Origin: Bog-473 sp963707835
GTDB lineage: Bacteria > Actinomycetota > Acidimicrobiia > Acidimicrobiales > RAAP-2
DNA length: 64,000 nt
Assembly (NCBI GenBank): GCA_963707835.1
Contig: CAVPRI010000001.1
Coordinates: forward strand, 62,001-126,000
Direction of reading: 5' to 3'
The translations under genes were made by a program, and so were the position numbers. Each line of letters begins with the position of its first letter. Positions within the stretch are counted from its first letter, which is position 1. Under the pieces are notes generated by a model. It saw only the letters and a program-made list of their open reading frames with translations, searched no databases and had not been told where the DNA came from. Below are positions 1 to 7,781 of the stretch, one piece after another.

Positions 1-27
1 TCGCGCCGCGCGCACCGCGCGGCGCGA
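1..27. terminator. perfect 12-bp hairpin, possible terminator
   Basis: Bases 1-12 (TCGCGCCGCGCG) are exactly complementary to bases 16-27, with a CAC loop. No T tract follows. It sits at the window edge about 90 bp before the glutathione transferase gene, so it may terminate a gene outside the window. The role is inferred. Confidence 0.4.
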
Positions 28-118
28 CGCCGACGCGTCGTTCGGTCGGTGTCGCGTGTCATAGGCTGGGCCCAACCTCAGCGGGCGCGCCGCCCCGCAC
101 CGAACGACCGGGGGTGCC

Positions 119-785
119 ATGAGTCACGCGACCCTGACCATCAACAGCCGCAATTACGGGGCGTGGTCGTTACGGGGTTGGCTCATGTGCCGGTTCGCCG
201 GGCTCGACTTCGACGTCGCGCGTGGTCGACAGCGAGGACCCCGATTCCCGGGCCGAGCTGCTCCTGCTCTCGCCGTCGGTGCTGGTCCCGTGCCTCGAGA
301 GTGACGGTGTCCGGGTGTGGGACACGCTCGCCATCGGTGAGTACCTGTGGGAGACCCTCCCCGAGTCGCCCCTGCTCCCGCCCGATCCGGTCGACCGGGC
401 GCGGTGCCGCTCGGTCAGCGCCGAGATGCACGCCGGCTTCTCCAACCTGCGAGCCGCCCTGCCGATGAATATCAAGGCCCGTTACGAAGGGTTCAAGGTC
501 TTCAGTGGTGCGCGGGCGGACGTCGACCGGATCATCGCCATCTGGAGGGAGTGCCTGGCCGGCTCGGGGGGCCCACTGCTCTTCGGGACGACGCCCACGA
601 TGGCAGACGCCATGTACGCCCCGGTCTGCACGCGGTTCGTGACCTACGGGGTCGAGCTCCCCGAGGACTGCTCGACCTACGTGGACAAAGTGATGCAACT
701 CCCTGACCTCGTCGAGTGGACGTCCGCAGCGCTCGACGAGCGCGACGCACTCGAGGAGCTCGAGGGAGTGGACGTCGAGTTCTGA
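119..785 (+). CDS. glutathione S-transferase family protein, frameshifted
   Basis: A probable cytosolic glutathione transferase of the two-domain type: N-terminal thioredoxin fold and C-terminal helical domain. The first frame starts at ATG 119 after GGGGGTGCC and gives the usual opening (NSRNYGAWSLRGWLMCRFAG, residues 9-28). The reading then has to move to another frame around 217-222 to continue as VVDSEDPDSRAELLLLSP and on to the helical domain, ending in TGA at 783-785. Removing one base in the CGCGCG run at 217-222 restores a continuous protein of about 220 residues, normal for the family. The conserved S-x-x-V/P-C-L strand (PSVLVPCLE) survives. It is either a sequence error or a recently broken gene. 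The exact substrate is unknown. Confidence 0.7.
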
Positions 786-818
786 GAGCCCGTGCGGGCC
801 ATCCCCGCCGGCTCCTGG

Positions 819-2036
819 TTACTCGTTGGCCAGGACGAAGTTGCGGACGACGGGGCAGATCTGGCGCTCCCATGCCGAGCCGCTGAACACTCCGTAATGG
901 CCGACACCGGCCTGCAGGTGGTGTCTGCGCCGTGCCTGGGGGACCCCGGCGCAGACCTCCTGCGCCGCCATCGTCTGGCCCACCCCGCAGATATCGTCGC
1001 GCCCACCCTCGACGGTCAGGAGTCCGGTGCGGCGGATCGCCTCAGGTCGCACCCGCCGGCCCCTGACTTCGAGCTCGCCCCGGGGGAGGAGGAAGCGCTG
1101 GAACACGCGGTCGACCGTCTCGAGGTAGAACTCGGCGGGTAGGTCCAGAACGGCGCAGTACTCGTCGTAGAAGGCCTTGGTGCCGTCGGCCTTGGCCGCG
1201 TCGCCCACGATCAGGTCATGGAAGAGGTCGAGCTGGCGGTCCAGGTGCGTCTGCCAGTTCATGGCGACGAACGCGCCGAGCTGGAGGAAACCGGGGTACA
1301 CCCGCCGGCCCGCTCCCGCGTAGCGCCGGGGGACGACGGTGATGGCGTTCTCCTCGAACCACGAGAGAGGCCGCTCCGTGGCCAGGTCGTTGACCACCGT
1401 CGGGTTGACTCGCCCGTCGACCGGACCCGCCATGAGGGTCATGCTGCGAGGGGTCGCCGGGTCGCCGGCCTCGGCCATCAGGGCCACGGCAGCCAACGTG
1501 GCCGGGCACGGCTGGCACACCGCCAGGACGTGGCCTCCGGGGCCGAGGGCCCGCAGGAAGGTCATCACGTGCTCCACGTAGTCGTCGAAGCCGAAGGCGC
1601 CCTCGGCGAGGGGAACGTCCCGCGCGTTGTGCCAGTCGGTGATGTACACGTCGTGGTGCTCGGACAGTCCTCGCACCGTGGATCGCAGGAGCGTCGAGAA
1701 GTGGCCGGCCAGGGCGGCGACCACCAGCATCTTCGGCTGGACCACCTCGGTGTCCTTGGCAAAGCGCAGGAGCGACCCGAACGGCGTGGAGGTGACCACT
1801 TCCTCGCGCACGGCCACGGAACTCCCGCCGACCTTCACGGTGTCGATGCCGAACGACGGCCGACGGTGGGTGAGGCCGGACCGACCCACCATCTCGTTGG
1901 CGGCCGACACCCAACGCACCACCGGGTCCTCTCGCAGAGGTCTGGGCAGGTGGTCGAGGGCCCCGACCACGAAGTTGGCGAAGGACTTGGCCGGTGCCAT
2001 GGCATCGAGTTGGGCCTGATACGCCCTGTACAGCAT
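819..2036 (-). CDS. phaZ: intracellular polyhydroxyalkanoate depolymerase
   Basis: 405 residues, matching the intracellular PHB depolymerase (PhaZ, PHB_depo_C) family, which releases hydroxyalkanoate units from storage granules in the cytoplasm. It has an alpha/beta hydrolase fold with the family's cysteine-type nucleophile elbow LAVCQPCP (Cys174), the DWHNARDVPL segment at 134-143 and a C-terminal GHYGVFSG segment carrying the likely catalytic His. The ATG at 2036 is preferred over the in-frame codon at 2054 because AGGAGG lies at 2041-2046, 4 bases upstream, and because family members open with MLY-AYQ. It is last in a leftward series P450, TauD, MDR, PPOX, phaZ, and follows the PPOX gene by 61 bases. 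No PHA synthase is in view. Confidence 0.88.
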   Translation of the reverse strand: MLYRAYQAQLDAMAPAKSFANFVVGALDHLPRPLREDPVVRWVSAANEMVGRSGLTHRRPSFGIDTVKVGGSSVAVREEVVTSTPFGSLLRFAKDTEVVQPKMLVVAALAGHFSTLLRSTVRGLSEHHDVYITDWHNARDVPLAEGAFGFDDYVEHVMTFLRALGPGGHVLAVCQPCPATLAAVALMAEAGDPATPRSMTLMAGPVDGRVNPTVVNDLATERPLSWFEENAITVVPRRYAGAGRRVYPGFLQLGAFVAMNWQTHLDRQLDLFHDLIVGDAAKADGTKAFYDEYCAVLDLPAEFYLETVDRVFQRFLLPRGELEVRGRRVRPEAIRRTGLLTVEGGRDDICGVGQTMAAQEVCAGVPQARRRHHLQAGVGHYGVFSGSAWERQICPVVRNFVLANE

Positions 2037-2097
2037 CGGCCCTCCTGGTGCCACCGCTCGTGACCGGAAGGAGGCAGTCTACCCGTGCCCTTGGCCG

Positions 2098-2508
2098 TCA
2101 GGAATTCGACCGTGCTGCCTCGAGGACGTAGCCGGAGAGGACCACCAGCTCGATCTGCATGACCAGATCGGCCTCCTCGCCGCGCGCCCACGGTTGTGGC
2201 ACCACGCTTCCGGCCGCGGCCAGCTCGTCGGGTCGCACGGGCAATCGGAACGTCCCGATGGCCCGCACGTGCCAGCCACGCTCGCTCTCGGGGTCGAAGG
2301 AATCGACCTGGAACGCCACCACCGTGCCCTCGGCCTCCTGGGCCAGGACGGACTGGGAGTGAACTCCGAAGATGACCGTGCCATCGACCACGCGGAAGTT
2401 GACGGGGATGATCTCGGGCAGCGCACCCACGGTCAGGGCCACGCGGCCGACCTGCGCTTGGGCAATGAAGCGGAGGCACTCCTCCCTCGAGATCTCACGG
2501 CGGCCCAT
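2098..2508 (-). CDS. pyridoxamine 5'-phosphate oxidase-like flavoprotein (PPOX family)
   Basis: 136 residues forming one split-barrel flavin-binding domain. The opening EECLRFIAQAQVGRVALTV, followed by PEIIPVNFRVVDGTVIFGV, is the typical FMN/F420/heme-binding PPOX pattern. The substrate cannot be told from sequence; relatives include F420-dependent reductases and heme-linked proteins. The start at ATG 2508 gives the normal short family length. Lengthening the frame upstream only adds low-complexity Arg/Gly sequence. A DosR-like box lies 88 bases upstream, and a PPOX protein (Rv0080) is a known DosR-regulon member in M. tuberculosis, so dormancy control is plausible. Confidence 0.82.
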   Translation of the reverse strand: MGRREISREECLRFIAQAQVGRVALTVGALPEIIPVNFRVVDGTVIFGVHSQSVLAQEAEGTVVAFQVDSFDPESERGWHVRAIGTFRLPVRPDELAAAGSVVPQPWARGEEADLVMQIELVVLSGYVLEAARSNS

Positions 2509-2595
2509 GGACGTCGTCTCGTGCTCCTTGGTGGGATGGTCCGTGCCCCTGCACGGCATCCACTTGCCACGGTGCCGGTCCCAACCCCGAGCAGG

Positions 2596-2611
2596 TAGGG
2601 GCGTTGGTCCC
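2596..2611 (-). promoter_or_regulatory. DosR-like box upstream of PPOX gene
   Basis: Read toward the PPOX gene it is GGGACCAACGCCCCTA, 13 of 16 identical to the best local box GGGACCTTCGGCCCTA. It lies 88 bases before ATG 2508. Role inferred from the motif and from the regulator encoded at 24.1-24.7 kb. Confidence 0.5.
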
Positions 2612-2633
2612 GTTGAGCAACCGGGCAGCCCTG

Positions 2634-3560
2634 CTACGAGATGGCGATGGCCAACTTCCCGAGGGAGCCGGCCCCGAAGTCCTCGAGCGCCCGCGCCGTC
2701 TGGTCGAGCGAGTAGCTCCGGGTGATGGGCACCCGCAGCGCACCTTCCGCCACGGCAGACGCCAGCGCGCCCAACATTTCCGGATTGGGGATGGTCATGA
2801 CCGGGATGGCCAGCACGTCGCGTCCCTGCATGGCATCGGGACCGGCACCCAGGGTCGACGCCAGCTTCCCACCCGGGACGAGCAGGTCGGCAACCGCCAC
2901 GGGATCTCCGACCAGGTGGATCACGCAGTCGACCCCATTCGGGTACAACGCCCTGACGGCGCCGGCCAGGTCCCCGGTGTGGTCGACCGTCTGGTCGGCC
3001 CCCAGACCCTTGACGAAGTCCGCCTGGTCCGCCCCGGCGGTGGCCACGACCGTGGCACCGAGAGCCTTCGCCATCTGCACGGCGTAGGCGCCGACGCCGC
3101 CCGTGGCGCCGACGATCAGGACACTCTCCCCTCCCGCCAGGCCGAGCGCGTCGACGGCCGACCGGGCCGCCCCGCCCGCCAGGCCGAGCGCACCGGCGTC
3201 CGACGCGCTGAGCTGCTCGGGTCGCTTGGCCACGCTCGACGCCGGCACCAGCGCCTGCTCGGCCCATGTGCCCTCGTGCAATGGATAGGAGAGGAGCATC
3301 CCGAAGACCGGGTCTCCGGGGGCCAGATCGCTCACCCCGGACCCGACGCTGGCCACGGTGCCCGAGAAGTCCCGCCCGAGGGTGATCGGGAACTCGTAGG
3401 GCATCATGTGCTGGACCATCCCGGTGCGGGTGGCCAGGTCCATGCCGTTGACCGACGAGTGCTGCACGTCGACGACGACCTGGCCCTCGCCGGGCTCGGG
3501 CGCCGGCAGGTCGTGCACAGCGGGATCGGTGTTGAACTCGTCGATGGCGACGACCTTCAT
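2634..3560 (-). CDS. NADP-dependent MDR/quinone oxidoreductase-like protein
   Basis: 308 residues of the zinc-free medium-chain dehydrogenase (quinone oxidoreductase) group. The N-terminal GroES-like domain has HSSVNGMDLATRTG, where zinc enzymes would have the catalytic Cys. The nucleotide-binding motif is VLIVGATGGVGAYAVQMAKA, an AxxGGVG pattern typical of NADPH-dependent quinone reductases. The C-terminal catalytic lobe is complete. The start ATG is at 3560. It lies 90 bases after the TauD gene on the same strand and probably belongs to the same catabolic transcript. It likely reduces an enone or quinone; the substrate is unknown. Confidence 0.82.
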   Translation of the reverse strand: MKVVAIDEFNTDPAVHDLPAPEPGEGQVVVDVQHSSVNGMDLATRTGMVQHMMPYEFPITLGRDFSGTVASVGSGVSDLAPGDPVFGMLLSYPLHEGTWAEQALVPASSVAKRPEQLSASDAGALGLAGGAARSAVDALGLAGGESVLIVGATGGVGAYAVQMAKALGATVVATAGADQADFVKGLGADQTVDHTGDLAGAVRALYPNGVDCVIHLVGDPVAVADLLVPGGKLASTLGAGPDAMQGRDVLAIPVMTIPNPEMLGALASAVAEGALRVPITRSYSLDQTARALEDFGAGSLGKLAIAIS

Positions 3561-3579
3561 GGGCGGGAGCTCTCTTTCG

Positions 3580-3603
3580 TTGAATCAGGGTTTGAATCAG
3601 GGA
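3580..3603. repeat. tandem duplication of a 12-bp unit
   Basis: TTGAATCAGGGT (3580-3591) is followed directly by TTGAATCAGGGA (3592-3603). It lies just upstream of the MDR start codon (3560), in the gap after the TauD gene. It may be a chance duplication or part of a regulator site. Confidence 0.6.
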
Positions 3604-3650
3604 TCGACAACGCCGCCGAGAGGGCGGTCAGGTGTCAGCAGGGTAACGGG

Positions 3651-4541
3651 TCAGGCCTCCACCTGCTGGTACTGGGCGATCTTGTGCTTCTCGACGTCCG
3701 CCGGAATCGGCAGGCCGATCTTCTGGAACGTGCGGGCGGGCCCTTCGACGGTCACGTTCCGACGGCCGTGTTGGAGGGCGATGTTGTCCCACAGGATCAG
3801 GTCGCCGTTACGCCACTCGTGGTCGTACACGCTCCTCGGGTCGTAGAGATGCTCGAAGAGCTCCTCGAGGAGATCCTCGCTGGCCTCCGAGTCGAGCTCC
3901 ACGATCTCGTTCGTCATGCCCTGCATGACCAGGAGGAGGGTGCGGCCCGTCCGGGGGTGCTGGTACACCACCGGCAAGATGGAGGTGGGCTGGTATTCGC
4001 GATGTCCCTGGGACAGCTCCTCACCGAACGACTGGCGCCGCCGCTCGTGGATGTACTCGGGACCGGTCACGTGCTCGGCATGGAGCCCCTCGACGCGGGA
4101 CCGCAACTCGTCGGGGAGCGTCTCCCACGCGTGCACGGAGCTGGCGAACGAGGTCGGGACCACGGGAGGCTCCACGTCGACGGCGTAGAGGGAGAGGGCC
4201 TCGAAGGGCTCACCCGACCACATGCCGTCACAGTGGAAGAGCAGGCGCCCGAAGGGGGCAGCCGCTTCGGGCTCCTTGTTGGAGATCATGAAGCTCCCCT
4301 GGAGGGCCGCGCCCGCCTCCGACTCCGCCCGGGTCGGCGGCCGATGGCCCATGAGGATCTCGGAAAGGTAGTACTGGTACGGGCGGTCGATCTCGACGTC
4401 GCGGAACAACAGGAGCCCGCGGTCGTCGAACTCCCGGCGCAAGAACTCGATGGCGTCGTCGTCGAGCCTGGAGCTCAGATCGACGTCGAGGATCTCGGCG
4501 CCCAGGACGGGGCTGGGTTCACGGACATTGGGGAGTGCCAT
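3651..4541 (-). CDS. TauD/TfdA-type Fe(II)/2-oxoglutarate dioxygenase
   Basis: 296 residues. The 2-His-1-carboxylate iron site is visible as H103-x-D105 (LFHCDGMW) and the distal His258 in NIALQHGRR; a downstream Arg (EGPARTFQKIG, about 270) fits the 2-oxoglutarate carboxylate contact. Enzymes of this family hydroxylate small organic acids, sulfonates or terpenoid-like substrates with 2-oxoglutarate and O2. The neighbours (P450 upstream, MDR reductase downstream) suggest catabolism of a hydrophobic or cyclic compound. The actual substrate cannot be assigned. Start ATG 4541, 59 bases after the P450 stop. Confidence 0.87.
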   Translation of the reverse strand: MALPNVREPSPVLGAEILDVDLSSRLDDDAIEFLRREFDDRGLLLFRDVEIDRPYQYYLSEILMGHRPPTRAESEAGAALQGSFMISNKEPEAAAPFGRLLFHCDGMWSGEPFEALSLYAVDVEPPVVPTSFASSVHAWETLPDELRSRVEGLHAEHVTGPEYIHERRRQSFGEELSQGHREYQPTSILPVVYQHPRTGRTLLLVMQGMTNEIVELDSEASEDLLEELFEHLYDPRSVYDHEWRNGDLILWDNIALQHGRRNVTVEGPARTFQKIGLPIPADVEKHKIAQYQQVEA

Positions 4542-4600
4542 CGTCTACAACCTCCTCTGCGATGCTGTCGGGTCGGATCGATCGGGTCTGCGGTCGCTGC

Positions 4601-5815
4601 TCACCAGGCCACCGGGATGTGGTCCACTCCGCCGCCGGTGCGGTCGTTGCTGACCTGGAGCTCGTTGACGTCGAAGGCGAGCCGGATTCCGGGGAAGCGG
4701 GCGAAGAGCGAGGGGAACACGATGCGCAGCTCAGTGCGGGCCAGGTTCTGGCCGATGCAGAAGTGCGCGCCGTGTCCGAAGGCCAGGTGCGGCTTGGCGT
4801 CGCGCGTCGGATCGAAGGTCTCGGGATCGGGGAACACCGACGGGTCGCGGTTGGCCGCGGCCTCCGAGATGATCACCAGGTCTCCGGCGCCGATGGTGAC
4901 TCCGCCCATCTCGATGTCCTCGAGTGCATAGCGCATCAACCCGAGATTGTGCGCCGAGGTCAGTCGGAGGATCTCCTCGACGGTCTGCTCGATCCGCCCC
5001 GCGGGATCCTGCATGAGCCAGTCCCGATGGCGCACGTCGCTGAGCAGGTACAGCAGCCCGAAGTCCATCCGGGCCACCGTGGTCTCGTGGCCCGGGAAGA
5101 CCAGGCCCGCCGCGTAGTACTCGACGGGCCTGGTGGAGAAGAACTCGGGGTCCGCGTCGTTGGCCCGGATCATGTCCGAGATCACGTCCTCCCCGAGGTT
5201 CTGGCGCTTCTTGGCCACCAGCTCGCCCATGTACTCCTGCAGCTCGCCCATGGCGACGAAGGGATCCATGCCGCTGCTGTACGCGCCCATGCGGTGCGAC
5301 AGGCCGAAGACCTGGTCGCTGTCCTCGAGGGGAACGCCGAGCAGCGCGCAGATGACGAGCACGGGCAGTCGGTACCCCAGGAGCTCGTGGTAGTCGACGT
5401 CCTCGCCGGCATCGTGAGCCGCCTGCATGTCGTCGAGGCACCGGTTGGTGAGCTCCTGGATCCAGTCGGTCAACAGGCGCGCCCGCTTGGGCGAGAAGCT
5501 CGGCACCATCAGCTTGCGCAGCCGGCCCATCTCGGCTTCGAAGTCGATGCCGCCCATGGGCGCCGAGTGCAGGGCGGCGTCCGACATGCGGGATGCGTGC
5601 TGGGGATCAGGGTGGGTGTAGTAACCGAAGCGACGGTCCGAGAACGCCTGGCGGGCCTCCTCGTACGCGACCACGATCCACGCCGGGTCACCTGCCGGCG
5701 TGGTCACCCGGACCACCGGCGTCTTGCCCCTGACGAGCTCGTAGAGCGGTGCCATCTGCAGCACTCCAGCCCGATCGAAGGGCAACTGCAACACATCGTC
5801 CTGGGTGTCTGTCAT
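4601..5815 (-). CDS. cytochrome P450
   Basis: 404 residues, the size of a soluble bacterial class I P450. The I-helix oxygen-activation motif is AGLVFPGHETT (236-246), the K-helix ExxR is at 281-284 (EILR), and the heme loop is FGHGAHFCIG with Cys353 as the iron ligand. There is no fused reductase or ferredoxin and none adjacent, so electrons must come from partners elsewhere. It appears to be the first gene of the leftward run P450-TauD-MDR. The direct repeats and AT-richer bases upstream (5816-5953) are the likely promoter area. Confidence 0.95.
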   Translation of the reverse strand: MTDTQDDVLQLPFDRAGVLQMAPLYELVRGKTPVVRVTTPAGDPAWIVVAYEEARQAFSDRRFGYYTHPDPQHASRMSDAALHSAPMGGIDFEAEMGRLRKLMVPSFSPKRARLLTDWIQELTNRCLDDMQAAHDAGEDVDYHELLGYRLPVLVICALLGVPLEDSDQVFGLSHRMGAYSSGMDPFVAMGELQEYMGELVAKKRQNLGEDVISDMIRANDADPEFFSTRPVEYYAAGLVFPGHETTVARMDFGLLYLLSDVRHRDWLMQDPAGRIEQTVEEILRLTSAHNLGLMRYALEDIEMGGVTIGAGDLVIISEAAANRDPSVFPDPETFDPTRDAKPHLAFGHGAHFCIGQNLARTELRIVFPSLFARFPGIRLAFDVNELQVSNDRTGGGVDHIPVAW

Positions 5816-5824
5816 GGTGGCGCC

Positions 5825-5857
5825 GACCTCAACACTGGCTCACGCCGAGACCTCAAC
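5825..5857 (-). promoter_or_regulatory. direct repeats upstream of P450, possible operator
   Basis: GACCTCAAC occurs at 5825-5833 and again at 5849-5857, a 24-base period, each copy preceded by a GCCGA-like stretch. The pair begins 9 bases before the P450 start codon. Spacing and position suit a repressor site in the leader, but no regulator gene is adjacent. Weak. Confidence 0.25.
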
Positions 5858-5953
5858 GCTCAACAGTGAGATCCCGACTTCATTTGAGATGACACTATCA
5901 TGGAGTCCCCGGCCCGGACAAGCGCACATCTGGGAGCGGACGACCTCGTGTGA

Positions 5954-6997
5954 CTAGGCCGCGGTGAGCACCACCTTGAGCGCGCCGGTGTCGGCGGCTC
6001 GCCCGAAGACGTCGTAGGCCTCGAGCATCTGGTCGAGGGCGAAGCGGTGGGTCACGAAGAGCTCGGCGTCGATCTGACGGCTGGCCACCAGCCGCAACAG
6101 GGTCGGGGTCGAGAAGGTGTCGACCAGCCCCGTGGTGACCGTGACGTCGCGGATCCACAGGGACTCGAGATGGAATGTGGCGGGCTTTCCGTGCACGCCG
6201 ATGTTGGCCACGTGACCGCCCGGCCGCACCAGCTCGGTGCACAGCTCGAAGCTCTCGGGCAGCCCGACCGCTTCGATCGCCACGTCTGCACCGAGACCCC
6301 CGGTGAGCTCACGGACGAAGGCCACCGCATCCCCCCGAGCATTGTTGACCGTCAGGTCCGCCCCGAAGTGCTTGGCCGCGTCGAGCCGGGAATCGGCCAG
6401 GTCGATCGCCACGACGTGGCTGGGTGAGTACAACCTGCTCCCCACGATGGCGGACAGCCCGATGGGACCCGCTCCCACGATGGCCACGGTGTCACCCGGT
6501 TGCACGCGCCCGTTGAGCACGCCGACCTCGTAACCGGTCGGCAGGATGTCGGCCAGCATGAGGATCGCCTCGTCGCTCACGCCGTCGGGGACCGGGTAGG
6601 TCGACGTGTCGGCGAACGGCACCCGCACCCGTTCGGCCTGCGTCCCGTCGACCAGATGGCCGAGGATCCAGCCACCACCACCGGTGCACTGTCCGGAGCG
6701 TCCCTCGCGGCAGAACCGGCACAGACCGCACACCGAGATGCACGAGACCAGGACACGGTCACCGGGGCGGCGGGCGCGCACGCCGGGGCCGACCTCGAGA
6801 ATGGTTCCCACGGCCTCGTGGCCGAGGACACGTCCTGGTGTCACCTCCGGGACGTCGCCCTTCATGATGTGCAGGTCCGTACCGCAAATCGTCACCGTGT
6901 CGACCTTCACGACGGCATCGGTCGGCGACTCGACCCGCGGGTCGGCGACCTCCTCCCATCCCTGGCGGCCCGGCCCGTGGAACACGAGAGCCTTCAT
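5954..6997 (-). CDS. zinc-dependent alcohol dehydrogenase (MDR family)
   Basis: 347 residues. The catalytic zinc ligands are seen in TICGTDLHIMKGD and GHEAVGTILEVG, and the structural zinc lobe in CISVCGLCRFCREGRSGQC. The Rossmann motif VAIVGAGPIGLSAIVGS indicates NAD(P). It oxidises an alcohol or reduces an aldehyde. The start ATG 6997 has GGGAGG nine bases upstream. It is divergent from the pyruvate synthase operon across a 151-bp gap containing two DosR-like boxes, so both directions may be co-regulated. A second, similar dehydrogenase lies at 29.1-30.1 kb, also next to such a box. Confidence 0.9.
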   Translation of the reverse strand: MKALVFHGPGRQGWEEVADPRVESPTDAVVKVDTVTICGTDLHIMKGDVPEVTPGRVLGHEAVGTILEVGPGVRARRPGDRVLVSCISVCGLCRFCREGRSGQCTGGGGWILGHLVDGTQAERVRVPFADTSTYPVPDGVSDEAILMLADILPTGYEVGVLNGRVQPGDTVAIVGAGPIGLSAIVGSRLYSPSHVVAIDLADSRLDAAKHFGADLTVNNARGDAVAFVRELTGGLGADVAIEAVGLPESFELCTELVRPGGHVANIGVHGKPATFHLESLWIRDVTVTTGLVDTFSTPTLLRLVASRQIDAELFVTHRFALDQMLEAYDVFGRAADTGALKVVLTAA

Positions 6998-7080
6998 GGC
7001 GAGCTACCTCCCTGCCGCGGCGCCTGCAGGGTGGCGCCACCGGCTGGAGCCCATGGTCCTCCGGATCGGGCCGGCTGCCC

Positions 7081-7096
7081 AGGGACTTTGGTCCTC
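7081..7096 (+). promoter_or_regulatory. DosR-like box 1, alcohol dehydrogenase / porG divergent region
   Basis: GGGACTTTGGTCCT (7082-7095) is the copy in the window closest to the published mycobacterial core GGGACTWWAGTCCC. It lies 53 bases before the porG start and 84 bases before the divergent alcohol dehydrogenase. Function inferred. Confidence 0.6.
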
Positions 7097-7099
7097 GCG

Positions 7100-7115
7100 G
7101 GGACCTTCGGCTCTA
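7100..7115 (+). promoter_or_regulatory. DosR-like box 2, alcohol dehydrogenase / porG divergent region
   Basis: GGGACCTTCGGCTCTA, 15 of 16 identical to the best local box, placed 33 bases before porG and one box-length after box 1. Paired boxes are usual at strong DosR promoters in mycobacteria. Function inferred. Confidence 0.6.
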
Positions 7116-7148
7116 TCCGTGGGCCCGGCGGGGGAGCACGGTGGCCGA

Positions 7149-7757
7149 GTGTTCGAGGTTCGCTTCCACGGGCGGGGGGGCCAGGGGGCAGTGACGGCTG
7201 CGGACCTGCTGGCACTGGCGGCATTCGAGGAGGACGTCTTCGCCCAGTCCTTCCCGAGCTTTGGCTCCGAGCGGACCGGGGCACCGGTGGTGTCCTACTG
7301 CCGGCTGGACCGGCGCACCATCAGGACGCGCCAGCCGGTGACCACACCCGACTGCGTCGTGGTGATCGACCCCACCCTGGTGCACCAGGTCGACCTGTTC
7401 GACGGTTTGGGTCCCGAGGGTTATCTGTTGATGAATTCGGCTCGCTCGTGCACCGAGCTGGGACTCGGAACGTTGGAGCGTCGTCTGCGGCCGGGACGGG
7501 CCCTGACCGTCGCCGCCACCGACGTTGCCCGCCGGGTGCTCGGCCGGCCCATGCCCAATGCCGCCCTGCTCGGGGGGTTTGCCGCGCTGACCGGACAGAT
7601 CCAGATGTCATCGGTCGCCGCCGCCATCCGCGAGCGCTTCGGGCGCGAGCCGGCTCTGGCCGAGCGCAACGTTGCCGCCGCGTCCGAGGTGTTCGGCCTG
7701 GCCAGACAGAGCCTGACCGGCGACGGGAGGTCGATGCTCGATGCTCCGGCAGTGTGA
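7149..7757 (+). CDS. porG: pyruvate (2-oxoacid):acceptor oxidoreductase, gamma subunit
   Basis: 202 residues of the PorG/KorC family, the CoA-binding subunit of 2-oxoacid:ferredoxin oxidoreductases. It opens with FEVRFHGRGGQGAVTAADLL, the family's signature glycine loop, then SFGSERTGAPV. GTG 7149 is chosen because homologues begin at this point; GGGGAG lies 12 bases upstream. An in-frame ATG at 7053 would place both DosR-like boxes inside the gene. Its TGA (7755-7757) is followed in the same frame by sequence resembling the missing N-terminus of PorA, discussed there. First gene of a porG-porA-porB-flavoprotein operon. Confidence 0.88.
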   Translation: MFEVRFHGRGGQGAVTAADLLALAAFEEDVFAQSFPSFGSERTGAPVVSYCRLDRRTIRTRQPVTTPDCVVVIDPTLVHQVDLFDGLGPEGYLLMNSARSCTELGLGTLERRLRPGRALTVAATDVARRVLGRPMPNAALLGGFAALTGQIQMSSVAAAIRERFGREPALAERNVAAASEVFGLARQSLTGDGRSMLDAPAV

Positions 7758-7781
7758 GGGTTCCGCGCCGTCGCCTGGACG

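Noticed and set aside
2604..4931. Long plus-strand open frame opposite the MDR and TauD genes
   Set aside because: It is an antisense shadow caused by GC-biased third positions. It has no family motifs, is rich in His/Arg/Gly/Asp and overlaps two clear genes.
7755..7757. TGA between porG and porA considered as selenocysteine recoding
   Set aside because: No Cys/Sec position is conserved at that point in these subunits and no selenocysteine element is evident; a base error or separate genes is simpler.
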